Source: an uncultured Clostridia bacterium
GTDB taxonomy: Bacteria; Bacillota; Clostridia; TANB77; CAG-508
Direction of reading: 5' to 3'
DNA length: 39,651 nucleotides
Assembly: GCA_947589135.1 (NCBI GenBank)
Contig: CANPZT010000001.1
Location: forward strand, 1-39,651
The notes under the pieces were generated by a model. The model had not been told where the DNA came from, did not search any database, and saw only the letters and a list, made by a program, of their open reading frames with translations. The position numbers and the translations under genes are program-made. Shown one piece after another: positions 1 to 8,233 of this stretch (the first letter of the stretch is position 1; every line of letters starts with the position of its first letter).

Positions 1-63
1 CATTAAATCTTTCAAACTCTCTATATGTCAAGCCTTGCGGTTTTGGAATAACTTTAAAACGAT

Positions 64-105
64 AAAGAGTCAAAGTCTGGTGCCTTACCGCTTGGCTACA
101 GCCCA
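64..105 (-). tRNA. tRNA-Gln (UUG), 5' part only
   Basis: Read on the - strand, the first ~40 bases match the 5' half of a bacterial glutamine tRNA: acceptor strand starting UGGGCUGU, a D-arm containing AGCCAAGCGGUAAGGC, and an anticodon loop CUUUGAC with anticodon UUG at 73-71. The 3' side of the anticodon stem should continue UCUGG but reads UCUUU. From about base 66 down to 1 there is no variable loop, T-arm (GGTTCGAATCC) or CCA end. The gene is therefore cut at the anticodon stem. It follows tRNA-His in a normal tRNA-cluster arrangement. The break may be an element junction, a rearrangement or an assembly join; the sequence does not decide. Confidence 0.8.
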
Positions 106-126
106 ATATTAAATTATATTATTAAA

Positions 127-204
127 TGGGGTGGAAGATGGGACTCGAACCCACGATCTCCAGTGCCACAAACTGGCGCGTTAACCAGCTACGCCACATC
201 CACC
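127..204 (-). tRNA. tRNA-His (GUG)
   Basis: A complete cloverleaf reads on the - strand: acceptor GUGGAUG (203-197) paired with 137-131, with one U-U mismatch; D-arm with AGCTGGTTAA; anticodon loop TTTGTGG carrying GUG; T-arm with GGTTCGAGTCC; encoded CCA at 129-127. The extra G at position -1 (base 204) opposite C73 (base 130) is the histidine identity element of bacterial tRNA-His. It charges histidine for translation. It lies 21 bases upstream of the truncated tRNA-Gln on the same strand, so the two were probably one transcript. Confidence 0.95.
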
Positions 205-284
205 ATCATTAAATGTGAGTTTTAAACACATTTAATATTATAACTAATTTCCACCCTATTTGTCAACTATTTTTTCATATTTTT

Positions 285-1076
285 TTACTCTGCTGAAAGA
301 CTACTTGGATCTATTCCATATTGTTTATACATCCATGTTGTATAATCAAAAGGTGTTAATGTTTCTGGTAATCCATAATCTGTTCCATATGTTTCTACTC
401 TTATAGATGTAATTTTAGGAGGATTTACTGGTGTACTTACTTCTGTATTTCCACTTTCTTCTGAATTATCAGCTGCTTTTACCTCTACTGCTTCTATATT
501 GTGAACAATATCCATTCCTTCTATTACTTTACCAAATGAAGTATAGTTTCCGTTTAATGATGAATTTGCTTTTGTCATTATAAAGAATTGTGAACTTCCT
601 GAATTATATGATTCTTCTGCTAATGTTGAAGAATATTGTGTATAGTCATTTCTTGCCATTCCTATTACACCTTCTTCAAATTTTAATTTGTTATTTACTC
701 CATTTGATACAAATTCCCCTTTAATAGAATACTCTGTATCTTCTCCATCATCTTTTAAATCTTTTATACTAGCAGAACCTTGTCCTGTTCCTTCTTTATC
801 TCCACCTTGTATCATGAAATCTTTTACTATTCTATGGAATGTTAATCCATCATAAAATCCACGATTTGAAAGTGCAACAAAATTTGCAACTGTTTGAGGT
901 GCTAACTCTGGATATAATTCAATTTTTATTGTTCCAAAATTTTCTACCTCCATTGTCGCAACTGGATTTTTCACTTCCATTGTTGCTTTTTTATAATATC
1001 CATATCCTATCCATGCTATTAATACTATTACCAAAATTAAAGCAATTATCCAAATTATATTTTTTACATTTTTCAT
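285..1076 (-). CDS. membrane-anchored cyclophilin-type peptidyl-prolyl isomerase
   Basis: A 263-residue protein. Residues 7-26 form one hydrophobic segment after MKNVKN, with no lipobox cysteine, so it is probably a membrane anchor with the enzyme outside the cell. The cyclophilin domain follows (about 42-200), with the signature FHRIVKDFMIQGGD at 80-93 and SGSSQFFIMT further on. Cyclophilins catalyse cis-trans isomerisation of X-Pro bonds, and an extracytoplasmic one would assist folding of exported proteins. A short tandem duplication (TMEVKNPVA/TMEVENFG, about 32-48) joins the anchor to the domain. The start has AAAGGAAAAG about 5 bases upstream. The C-terminal ~45 residues are outside the usual domain. 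The gene stands alone, separated from disA by a palindromic element. Confidence 0.9.
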   Translation of the reverse strand: MKNVKNIIWIIALILVIVLIAWIGYGYYKKATMEVKNPVATMEVENFGTIKIELYPELAPQTVANFVALSNRGFYDGLTFHRIVKDFMIQGGDKEGTGQGSASIKDLKDDGEDTEYSIKGEFVSNGVNNKLKFEEGVIGMARNDYTQYSSTLAEESYNSGSSQFFIMTKANSSLNGNYTSFGKVIEGMDIVHNIEAVEVKAADNSEESGNTEVSTPVNPPKITSIRVETYGTDYGLPETLTPFDYTTWMYKQYGIDPSSLSAE

Positions 1077-1125
1077 TTTTTCTTTTCCTTTCTTTTTTTA
1101 TTTTTCAATGTCAAGAGAATCAAAC

Positions 1126-1351
1126 CTTTTTGACATTATTTTACTACATTAATTACTTAAAATTATAAATAATAAATTTATGAAATTATGAATGTTTGTG
1201 AAATAATAATATAAATTCTTAAATTAACAAATGGGAGAATCTCAAACTTGCTTTGAGAGGGGCCTGTTTGTTAATTTTATAATTTGTTTATTATGTAACA
1301 TAACCGAATAATTCAAAAATTTATTATTTATAATTTACTTATGTCAAAAAG
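1126..1351. repeat. palindromic element A (nested inverted repeats with a hairpin core)
   Basis: The 292-base space between disA and the cyclophilin gene has no gene. It holds nested inverted repeats: outer CTTTTTGACAT (1126-1136) with ATGTCAAAAAG (1341-1351), and a perfect 20-base pair (1160-1179 with 1317-1336, AAATTATAAATAATAAATTT). Inside is a core hairpin, AAATTAACAAA (1221-1231) with TTTGTTAATTT (1267-1277), capped by a second hairpin CTCAAA (1241-1246)/TTTGAG (1252-1257). The right-hand part, from about 1280, resembles 13862-13920 of element D. There is no transposase, so it is MITE-like or a structured-RNA element. Confidence 0.75.
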
Positions 1352-1368
1352 ACTGATTTCTTTTGACA

Positions 1369-2448
1369 TTAAATTAAATTATCAAAAATAAATTGTTCCT
1401 GCATTCTTCTTAGTGCTTGTTTTATAGCCTTTGCTCTTACTTCTCCTATTCCATCTACTTCATCTAGGTCTTCTATGTCTGCTGCTAGAATGTGTTGGAA
1501 TGATTTGAAAGAGTCTACTAAATTTTCTACAATGTTTGCTGGCATTCTTGGTATTTTGTTTAAAATACGATATCCTTTTGTATATACTGCAATTTCGTCG
1601 TAATCTTCAAATGTTTCATACCCCAATATTTTTGCTATTGTTGTTTCCTTTAATAATTCTTCATATTCTAATTCTTGTAAGTTTTCTATTACTTTTTCTG
1701 GGGTTCTTCTTTTTCTTCCTGGTACTATGTAATCTTTTATGATTAGTGTTTCTTCTTTTTCTAATCCTCCTATTAATTCTTCAAGTTGCATTTTTACTAA
1801 TCTTCCATCATTTCCTAATGCATCTGTTTGTCTTTGTATTTCTTCTACAATTCTCATAACCATTTCAGCTCTTTGAATTGCTACAATTACATTTTGCAGT
1901 GTTACGATATCATTAAATTCATATTCATTTAATATGTTTAATTTGTTATCAAATACTTTTTTATATCTTTCTAGTGTTTGTATTGCTTGATTTGCTTTAT
2001 TTAATAATGCTTCTGTTTCTTCTAATATGTATCTGTCATTTCCTTTAAACACTGTAATGATACTTCTTCTTTGCGAAATACTGATTACTAGCTCTCCTGT
2101 TTGTTTCGCAGTTCTTTCTGCTGTTCTGTGCCTTGTTCCTGTTTCTAATGTACTTATATCATGTGATGGTATTAATTGTGCATTTGCATATAAAATTTTC
2201 TTTAAATCTCCACTTAATACAATTGCTCCGTCCATTTTTGCTAGTTCATATAATTTTGCTGATGTATACTCTTCATTAATGGTAAATCCACCATCTACAA
2301 TTTGTTTTATTACATCATTGTTATCTGTAATTAATAGTAGTGCTCCTGTTCTTGCTCTTAAGATATTTTCTAGACCATCACGAATTGGAGTTCCCGGTGC
2401 AATTAATTTTAGGATTTCAGTTATATTGTCTTCTTTTCCTTTTCTCAA
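1369..2448 (-). CDS. disA: DNA-integrity scanning diadenylate cyclase DisA
   Basis: A 359-residue protein of normal DisA length. The N-terminal DAC domain carries the DGA motif (73-75, in KMDGAIVLSG) and the GTRHRTAER motif (104-112), which bind ATP and catalyse formation of c-di-AMP from two ATP. A helical linker follows, then a C-terminal helix-hairpin-helix domain (about 290-350, with VDGIGEVRAKAIKQALRR) that contacts branched DNA. DisA links chromosome integrity to c-di-AMP signalling, which in Firmicutes controls sporulation checkpoints, osmolyte balance and wall homeostasis. It lies 34 bases downstream of radA, the classical order; RadA is known to modulate DisA activity. A weak hairpin (1341-1369) follows the stop. 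Confidence 0.97.
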   Translation of the reverse strand: MRKGKEDNITEILKLIAPGTPIRDGLENILRARTGALLLITDNNDVIKQIVDGGFTINEEYTSAKLYELAKMDGAIVLSGDLKKILYANAQLIPSHDISTLETGTRHRTAERTAKQTGELVISISQRRSIITVFKGNDRYILEETEALLNKANQAIQTLERYKKVFDNKLNILNEYEFNDIVTLQNVIVAIQRAEMVMRIVEEIQRQTDALGNDGRLVKMQLEELIGGLEKEETLIIKDYIVPGRKRRTPEKVIENLQELEYEELLKETTIAKILGYETFEDYDEIAVYTKGYRILNKIPRMPANIVENLVDSFKSFQHILAADIEDLDEVDGIGEVRAKAIKQALRRMQEQFIFDNLI

Positions 2449-2482
2449 AACAGTCTATCTCCCTTCCCTGAATGCAGTTTCA

Positions 2483-3847
2483 TTATTTTAAGCCTATTTT
2501 TTTGATTGCTTCATTTACATCTCTGACGCCTATTATATCTAATTTATAATTATCTTTCAAGTCTTTTTTGTTACTTTCTGGAATAATGCATGTTTTAAAT
2601 CCTAATTTTTCCGCTTCTTTTAGTCTTTTTTCTATCAAATTAATTCTTCTTACTTCTCCTGTTAATCCTACTTCACCCATAATTACCATATCTTTTGGAA
2701 TAGGTATATTTTTAAAACTTGACACTGTTACTATACAAATTCCTAAATCAATTGATGGTTCATTTACTTTCAGTCCTCCTACTACATTTAAGTATACATC
2801 TTGTGACCCTAACATAATTCCTGACTTTTTTTCTAATACAGCAATTAATAGCGATAATCTATTAAAATCAATTCCATTTGCTGTCCTTTTAGGGTATCCA
2901 AAAACTGTTTGTGCAGTTAATGCTTGTAATTCTACTAAAATTGGTCTTGTTCCTTCTATGCTTGAAACAATACATGAACCTGCTGGATTATCTTCTCTTT
3001 CTGATATAAGTACATCTGAAGGATTTGAAATTTCACACATTCCTTCTTCTCTCATTTCAAACATACCAATTTCATTTGTAGAACCAAATCTATTTTTTAC
3101 ACCTCTTAGAATTCTATACGAAAAATATCTTTCTCCTTCTAAATATAAAACAGTATCTACCATATGTTCTAAAACTCTTGGTCCTGCTATATTTCCCTCT
3201 TTAGTTACATGTCCTATAATTATTGTTGTAATTCCTCTTGATTTACATACTCTCATTACTTGTGATGTTATCTCTCTTACTTGACTTACACTGCCAGCAG
3301 CTGCCGTTATTTCATCAGAATACATTGTTTGTATAGAATCAATTATTACTAATTTTGGATTAATATCTATAATTGATTGATTTACAATGTCTATATCAGT
3401 TTCACCTAAAAATAAAATATCTTCATTATTAATTCCTAATCTATCTGCTCTTAATTTAATTTGCTCTGCTGACTCTTCACCAGAAACATATAAAACTTTT
3501 CCTTCACCTTTTACTTTATCACATATTTGTAAAATCAAAGTTGACTTTCCAATACCTGGCTCTCCTCCAAGTAAAATTAGTGAACCTTTAACTAATCCTC
3601 CACCTAATACTCTATCTAGTTCTAAAAAGCCAGTTGATGATTTTAAAGTCTCCTTTGCTTCATATGAATTTAATTTTTGTGGTATATTACTCTTTGTATC
3701 TTTAGCTTTTAAAGTACTATTTTTACTTTCTACCACTTTTTGTTCATAAAAAGTATTCCAACTATTACAAGCTGGACACTTACCAAGCCACTTAGTTGAT
3801 TCATTGCCACATTCACTACACACAAAAATTGTTTTACTCTTTGCCAT
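2483..3847 (-). CDS. radA: DNA repair protein RadA (Sms)
   Basis: A 454-residue protein of full length. The N-terminal zinc finger has cysteines 10, 13, 24 and 27 (CSECGNESTKW, GKCPACNSW). The RecA-like ATPase has its Walker A GGEPGIGKST at about 94-103, and the RadA-specific KNRFGS motif appears in RGVKNRFGSTNEIG (about 250). The C-terminal part is the Lon-like domain (VGGLKVNEPSIDLGI). RadA is a DnaB-type helicase that promotes branch migration in recombination. The start overlaps the end of the transketolase C-subunit gene by 14 bases, and disA follows after 34 bases, so all three are probably co-transcribed. Confidence 0.97.
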   Translation of the reverse strand: MAKSKTIFVCSECGNESTKWLGKCPACNSWNTFYEQKVVESKNSTLKAKDTKSNIPQKLNSYEAKETLKSSTGFLELDRVLGGGLVKGSLILLGGEPGIGKSTLILQICDKVKGEGKVLYVSGEESAEQIKLRADRLGINNEDILFLGETDIDIVNQSIIDINPKLVIIDSIQTMYSDEITAAAGSVSQVREITSQVMRVCKSRGITTIIIGHVTKEGNIAGPRVLEHMVDTVLYLEGERYFSYRILRGVKNRFGSTNEIGMFEMREEGMCEISNPSDVLISEREDNPAGSCIVSSIEGTRPILVELQALTAQTVFGYPKRTANGIDFNRLSLLIAVLEKKSGIMLGSQDVYLNVVGGLKVNEPSIDLGICIVTVSSFKNIPIPKDMVIMGEVGLTGEVRRINLIEKRLKEAEKLGFKTCIIPESNKKDLKDNYKLDIIGVRDVNEAIKKIGLK

Positions 3848-4772
3848 TATTTATCACCTCTACAATATCTTCTGCTGTAATTTCAAAATATTTCATTAAT
3901 TCATTAGCTTTGCCAGATTTTCCAAAGGTGTCTTTGATTCCTAATCTAATTAATTTTGCCGGACACTTTTCAGTTAAAACTTCTGAAATAGCAGAACCTA
4001 GACCTCCTATTACATTGTGATCTTCTATTGAAATTAGTTTTTTAGTTTCTTTAGCTGATTTTATAATTATTTCTTCATCTATTGGTTTAATAGTGTGCAT
4101 ATCAATTACTCTGATGTTTATTCCTTGTTGTTCTAAAATTTCTTTTGATTTTAGTGCTTCTGCAACAGTCACTCCTGTTGCAAATACTGTTGCATCTGTT
4201 CCTTCTCCAATTTGAACTCCTTTTCCTATCTCAAATTTTGTATTTTCTTCATATATGATAGGAGTTTCCATTCTTGCTAATCTTACATACACCGGTCCTT
4301 GTATTTTTGCTATTTCTTTTATTATCCACTTTGTTTGTGTATCATCTGATGGAGAAATTACTGTCATATTTGGTAATGTTCTCATTAATGATAAATCTTC
4401 TAGCATTTGATGTGTTGCTCCATCTTCTCCAACAGTAACTCCACAATGAGTTGCACATATTTTTACATTCAAGTTTGGATAACAAATACTATTTCTAATT
4501 TGGTCATATGCTCTCCCTGCTGCAAATACAGCAAATGTACTAGCATATGGAATTTTTCCACACGTTGCGAATCCTGCAGCTGTTGCCATCATATTACTTT
4601 CTGCAATTCCCATATCAAAAAATCTATTAGGAAATTCTTTTGCAAATAAATCTGTTTTTGTTGCTCCTGCTAAGTCAGCATCTAACACTACTACATCTTT
4701 ATTTTGTTTTCCTAACTCTACTAAAGCTTCTCCATAGCTTTTTCTAGTAGCTACTTTTTTGTTTATATCCAT
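3834..4772 (-). CDS. transketolase, C-terminal (pyrimidine-binding) subunit
   Basis: A 312-residue protein corresponding to the C-terminal half of transketolase: the pyrimidine-binding domain (LDADLAGATKTD, FPNRFFDMGIAESNM with its catalytic glutamate, GVTVGEDGATHQ) and the transketolase C domain (ATVFATGVTVAEAL, ISIEDHNVIGGLG). With the N subunit it transfers two-carbon units between sugar phosphates in the non-oxidative pentose phosphate pathway, using thiamine diphosphate. Split transketolases are common in Firmicutes and Archaea. Here the two halves are not adjacent: a pyrophosphatase gene lies between them. AAAGGAATG lies before the start. Confidence 0.95.
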   Translation of the reverse strand: MDINKKVATRKSYGEALVELGKQNKDVVVLDADLAGATKTDLFAKEFPNRFFDMGIAESNMMATAAGFATCGKIPYASTFAVFAAGRAYDQIRNSICYPNLNVKICATHCGVTVGEDGATHQMLEDLSLMRTLPNMTVISPSDDTQTKWIIKEIAKIQGPVYVRLARMETPIIYEENTKFEIGKGVQIGEGTDATVFATGVTVAEALKSKEILEQQGINIRVIDMHTIKPIDEEIIIKSAKETKKLISIEDHNVIGGLGSAISEVLTEKCPAKLIRLGIKDTFGKSGKANELMKYFEITAEDIVEVINNGKE

Positions 4773-4835
4773 AAAAATTCATTCCTTTCTTGCTTTCTTA
4801 TCTTTTTATCATAAAAAACACACATAAAAATTTAA

Positions 4836-5462
4836 TTAATCTTCAATCAATTTATCTTTCATATTTTTTAAATTTTCCAACAATTTCAAAAAAGCTATTT
4901 CCCTATGCGTATGTCCTAATTCTTCATCTTTTAAATCATTCATTACTACTGTATAACCATTTGGTATGAATATTGGTCCAAAAGTTAATTTACCCATAGT
5001 TCCTGGTTTTGTAGCAATTTTTCCTTCAGTAATTCCTTTTTCTACTATATATTTTCCATTTGGTAATACCGCTGTTAAAACACATTCAAAATGGGCTGTT
5101 CTTTCTTTTTCTTCTACATCTTTCATTTCATCAAGTAATTGATTAATTGCAACTTCTTGTGGTGCATGGTCTCCTGCATATCTTGCTGTATGAACACCTG
5201 GCTTACCATTTAGTGCATCTACCATAAGTCCTGTGTCATCTGTTATTATTATTTCATTTATATTATTTTTTTCGCAATATTTTTTTATGGCTTTGGCCTT
5301 TATCATAGAATTTTCTTCTATTGTTTCTCCATTTTCTTCTATTTCTTCGTTAAAACCTATATCTTTTAGAGATAATATTTCTAAATTTACCGATTGTGTT
5401 TTAAAAAAGTTTTTTACTTGTTCTATTTTTTTTAAGTTTCCTGTTCCATATATTACTTTCAT
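4836..5462 (-). CDS. rdgB: XTP/dITP diphosphatase (RdgB/HAM1 family)
   Basis: A 208-residue protein from the ATG at 5462; a longer TTG-started reading to 5498 is possible but gives a poorer fit to the family. Motifs of the RdgB/HAM1 fold are MKVIYGTGNLKKIEQV (phosphate-binding N-terminus), ENSMIKAKAI, DDTGLMVDALNGKPGVHTARYAG (in two parts) and GPIFIPNGYT. The enzyme hydrolyses XTP, ITP and dITP to monophosphates, keeping deaminated purines out of DNA and RNA. The usual terminal SHR motif reads GHTHREIAF. AAAGGA lies 12 bases before the start. It sits between the two transketolase genes, apparently in the same operon. Confidence 0.93.
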   Translation of the reverse strand: MKVIYGTGNLKKIEQVKNFFKTQSVNLEILSLKDIGFNEEIEENGETIEENSMIKAKAIKKYCEKNNINEIIITDDTGLMVDALNGKPGVHTARYAGDHAPQEVAINQLLDEMKDVEEKERTAHFECVLTAVLPNGKYIVEKGITEGKIATKPGTMGKLTFGPIFIPNGYTVVMNDLKDEELGHTHREIAFLKLLENLKNMKDKLIED

Positions 5463-5502
5463 TTTTGCTTTTAATCCTTTCAAGTTACATTTTTTCAAAT
5501 AT

Positions 5503-6325
5503 TTAACCTATTAATTCTTTAATTGCCTGATTATATTGCTCTTCATTTGGAGCTTTTCCATGCCATCCTACTTGATTTTCCATAAATGATATTCCTTTTC
5601 CTTTTATAGTTTTTGCTATGATACAAGTTGGCTTTCCTTTTACATTTTTTGCTACTTCAAATGCTTTTATGATTTCTTCTATATCATGCCCATCTATGTT
5701 GATTATTTGAAATCCAAAACTTCTAAATTTTTCATCAATTGGATAAGAACTCATTACATCTTCTATTGTTCCATCTATCTGTAAATTATTATTATCAACA
5801 ATAACACAAAGATTATCTAGTTTGTATTTATTAGATGCCATCGCTGCTTCCCATATTTGTCCTTCTTCAATTTCTCCATCTCCTAGAACACAATATACTC
5901 TATAATCTTTTTTATCTAATTTACCGCTAATTGCTATTCCGATTTGCTACTGATAGTCCTTGTCCTAATGAACCTGATGTCATATCAACTCCTGGAACTT
6001 TGTTCATATCTGGGTGTCCTTGTAGGTTGCTTTTGATATTTCTAAATGTATTTAATTCGTTTGGGTCAAAATATCCTCTGTGTGCCAAACAACTATATAA
6101 TGCTGGTGAACAATGCCCTTTTGATAATACTAGCCTATCTCTGTCTTCCCATTTTGGATTTTTAGGATTAATATTCATTTCTTTAAAATATAATACTGTT
6201 AAAATATCAGCAATTGAAAGTGACCCTCCTGGATGTCCTGATTGTGCATTATATACTTGTTCTATAATTCCTTTTCTAATTTGTTTTGCTTTTTCTTTTA
6301 AGAAATTTATATCTTCACTTTCCAT
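5503..6325 (-). CDS. transketolase, N-terminal (TPP-binding) subunit, read through a +1 shift at CGG
   Basis: In the first frame the protein runs normally for about 128 residues (SGHPGGSLSIADIL, SKGHCSPALYS, GSLGQGLSVAN) and then meets CGG at 5941-5939 and a stop at 5927. Dropping the C restores the second half without loss: GIAISGKLDKK, then the TPP signature GDGEIEEGQIWEAAM ending in VDNNNLQIDG, then GRGISF-like KGISFMENQVGWHG. The total is 273 residues, the normal length for this subunit. The residue decoded at the shift is the glycine of the conserved VANG. It acts with the C subunit encoded at 3834-4772. The ATG at 6325 follows AAAGGAG. A promoter lies at 6395-6423. Confidence 0.9.
5939..5944 (-). 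other. putative +1 frameshift site AAT-CGG-A
   Basis: On the - strand the codons read GTA GCA AAT CGG AAT and a stop follows at 5927. Removing one C (base 5941) gives AAT GGA ATA GCA, i.e. N-G-I-A, matching the family. The extra base is not in a homopolymer run. It is one of five in-frame CGG codons in the window, all at such sites. Confidence 0.8.
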
Positions 6326-6394
6326 TGTTTTGCTCCTTTCATATTTTTGTTTATTCTATTATTACTTTTATTTTGTCTATTTTGATATGTTTTT

Positions 6395-6423
6395 ATTATA
6401 TCTTTGATATTTATATTTGTCTA
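6395..6423 (-). promoter_or_regulatory. sigma-A-type promoter for the transketolase-radA-disA operon
   Basis: On the - strand TAGACA (6423-6418) is separated by 17 bases from a perfect TATAAT (6400-6395). It lies about 70 bases upstream of the transketolase N start. Spacing and -10 are consensus; the -35 differs from TTGACA at one base. Confidence 0.7.
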
Positions 6424-6467
6424 TATTCTCACATCAAATTTTATATAAACTTTATTATAATTTTTGT

Positions 6468-6656
6468 CATCAAGATGAAATTAAATAAATTGTAAAAATA
6501 TAGCGAATTGAAAGTAATTTGAATTAGAAATTCTCTATCAATTTTATGGAAAGAGTTCAAGCTTGTCTTGGAAGGGTGCCATAAAATTGATTTAGAATTT
6601 CTTTGAAAATTAGCTTGAACGAGCATTTTTACAATTTATTTAATTTCATCTTGATG
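6468..6656. repeat. palindromic element B (32-base perfect terminal arms, conserved core)
   Basis: This lies in the 457-base space between the divergent transketolase and M20 genes. Bases 6468-6499 and 6625-6656 are perfect inverted repeats, 32 of 32. Inside, AGAAATTCT (6526-6534) pairs with AGAATTTCT (6594-6602), ATCAATTTTATGG (6537-6549) pairs with CCATAAAATTGAT (6579-6591), and a capping hairpin contains GTTCAAGCT (6555-6563). That string is also complementary to AGCTTGAAC at 6612-6620, so a long-range pairing is possible. The core is shared with element C at 20911, but the terminal arms are unrelated. No ORF is credible in it. Confidence 0.8.
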
Positions 6657-6732
6657 TTAATGATTATTAATTATCAAATTTTATAATATTACATAAAAAT
6701 CCTTTTTAGTTTTTCAAAAGCAGAATATTTAA

Positions 6733-6761
6733 TTGTCTTTTATTATACAATATATTATAAT
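6733..6761 (+). promoter_or_regulatory. promoter for the M20 peptidase gene
   Basis: TTGTCT (6733-6738), a 17-base spacer and a perfect TATAAT (6756-6761), 21 bases upstream of the ATG. The ribosome binding site AAAGGA sits between the -10 box and the start, so the leader is very short. Confidence 0.7.
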
Positions 6762-6782
6762 ACTTTAGAAAGGACTGGTTAT

Positions 6783-8189
6783 ATGTTTGAAAAATATATT
6801 GAAAATAAGAAAGAAGAAATCATAAAAGAAACACAAAAATTAATTCAAATTCCAAGTGTTATTTCAAAATCTAACAATTCTTCTAAGCCATTTGGCGAGA
6901 ATATAAACAAAGCTTTAGAATATGCACTTGATTTAGGAAAAAGATTAGGCTTTAGAACAAAAAACATAGATGGGTATTGTGGATATATAGAATTTGGTGA
7001 AGGAGAAAAATTAGTTGGTATTATTGGACATCTTGATGTTGTACCAGAAGGAGAAAATTGGACCTATCCTCCATTTAGTGCCACAATCGCAAACAATAAC
7101 ATCTATGGTAGGGGTGCAATTGACGACAAAGGACCTGTAATTAGTTCTTTATATGCTATGAAAACAGTAATGGAAAATTGTAAGGTAAATAAGCGAGTAC
7201 GACTTATTTTAGGATTAAATGAAGAAAATGATTGGAAATGCATTGAGTATTACAAACAACATGAAGAAATTCCTACTATTGGCTTTAGTCCAGATGCTGA
7301 TTTTCCATGCATTTATGCAGAAAAATCTATTTTAACATCTTATTTACAAATGAATTATTCTAATTTTTTAAACAAACCAATTATTATAAATAATATTGAT
7401 TGCAATAATAATGCCTTAAATGTTGTTCCTAAAATTTGTAGTTGTATTTTAGAAATTGATATAAATAAAATTTCAATGTCAGATTTTATTAGTAATATTA
7501 AAAAAATAAAAGATAAATATGATTATGAAATTGATATTTATAAAATTGATGATAAACATGTAAAATTAACTTCTTATGGAATTCAAGCACATAGTGCACA
7601 TCCTGATTTAGGTATAAATGCTATTTCTAGATTAATAGTTATTCTTGATGAAATTTTTAAATCTTATAAAATAGAAATTGAGTTGTTTGACTTTTTTACA
7701 AAATTCATCAATATCCAATATTATGGAGAAAATTTAGGAATTAATTTTGAAGATGAATCTGGAAAACTAACTTTAAATGTTGGAAACTTTTCTTTAGATA
7801 ATTCTGTTTTAAAAATAGGAATAAATTTAAGAATTCCAATTCATACTCCTATTGTTGATATCGGAAATAGTTTTTTAAAGGCTTTAGCACCTTACATTAA
7901 TGTAGATTTTGAAACGAAAAGTCATATGCCTTTTTTGTATATTTCTAAAGATAATTATTTAATAAAGACTTTATGCAAAATTTATAATGAAGAAACAAAT
8001 TCTAATTTAGAACCAATTGCAATTGGTGGTGCAACTTTTGCACGCGCTTTTCCAAATTGTGTTTCCTTTGGAGCAAATCTACCAGGTCACAAAGATATGT
8101 GCCATCAAACAGATGAGTTCATTTCTATTGATTCTTTACTATTGTCTTGTAAAATTTATGCACGAGCTATATATGAACTTAGTAAATAA
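6783..8189 (+). CDS. M20 family dipeptidase (PepV/Sapep type)
   Basis: A 468-residue zinc peptidase and the only gene on the + strand. Metal and catalytic residues are visible: GHLDVVPEG (His83, Asp85), GRGAIDDKGP (bridging Asp115), NEEND (Glu147 catalytic, Glu148 ligand), SPDADFP (Asp171/173), and a late histidine in GHKDMCHQTDEF. The inserted lid domain lies at about 190-340. This set and the length match the PepV/Sapep branch, which cleaves dipeptides in the cytoplasm; there is no signal peptide. Family substrate specificity is broad, so the exact substrate is open. It has its own promoter at 6733 and a terminator at 8234, and stands alone, divergent from the transketolase operon. Confidence 0.92.
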   Translation: MFEKYIENKKEEIIKETQKLIQIPSVISKSNNSSKPFGENINKALEYALDLGKRLGFRTKNIDGYCGYIEFGEGEKLVGIIGHLDVVPEGENWTYPPFSATIANNNIYGRGAIDDKGPVISSLYAMKTVMENCKVNKRVRLILGLNEENDWKCIEYYKQHEEIPTIGFSPDADFPCIYAEKSILTSYLQMNYSNFLNKPIIINNIDCNNNALNVVPKICSCILEIDINKISMSDFISNIKKIKDKYDYEIDIYKIDDKHVKLTSYGIQAHSAHPDLGINAISRLIVILDEIFKSYKIEIELFDFFTKFINIQYYGENLGINFEDESGKLTLNVGNFSLDNSVLKIGINLRIPIHTPIVDIGNSFLKALAPYINVDFETKSHMPFLYISKDNYLIKTLCKIYNEETNSNLEPIAIGGATFARAFPNCVSFGANLPGHKDMCHQTDEFISIDSLLLSCKIYARAIYELSK

Positions 8190-8233
8190 TACTAAACTTA
8201 TAATATTTTATTAATTAATAAATTTTTAATATA

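Noticed and set aside
1..105. A group I intron in the tRNA-Gln anticodon loop
   Set aside because: The departure is in the 3' stem rather than in the loop, only 65 bases are available, and no intron core elements are visible. The 3' exon cannot be tested within the window.
839..1168. Small + strand open frames opposite - strand genes
   Set aside because: They are rich in Leu/Phe/Ser from antisense AT-rich codons, lack ribosome binding sites and lie over well-supported genes.
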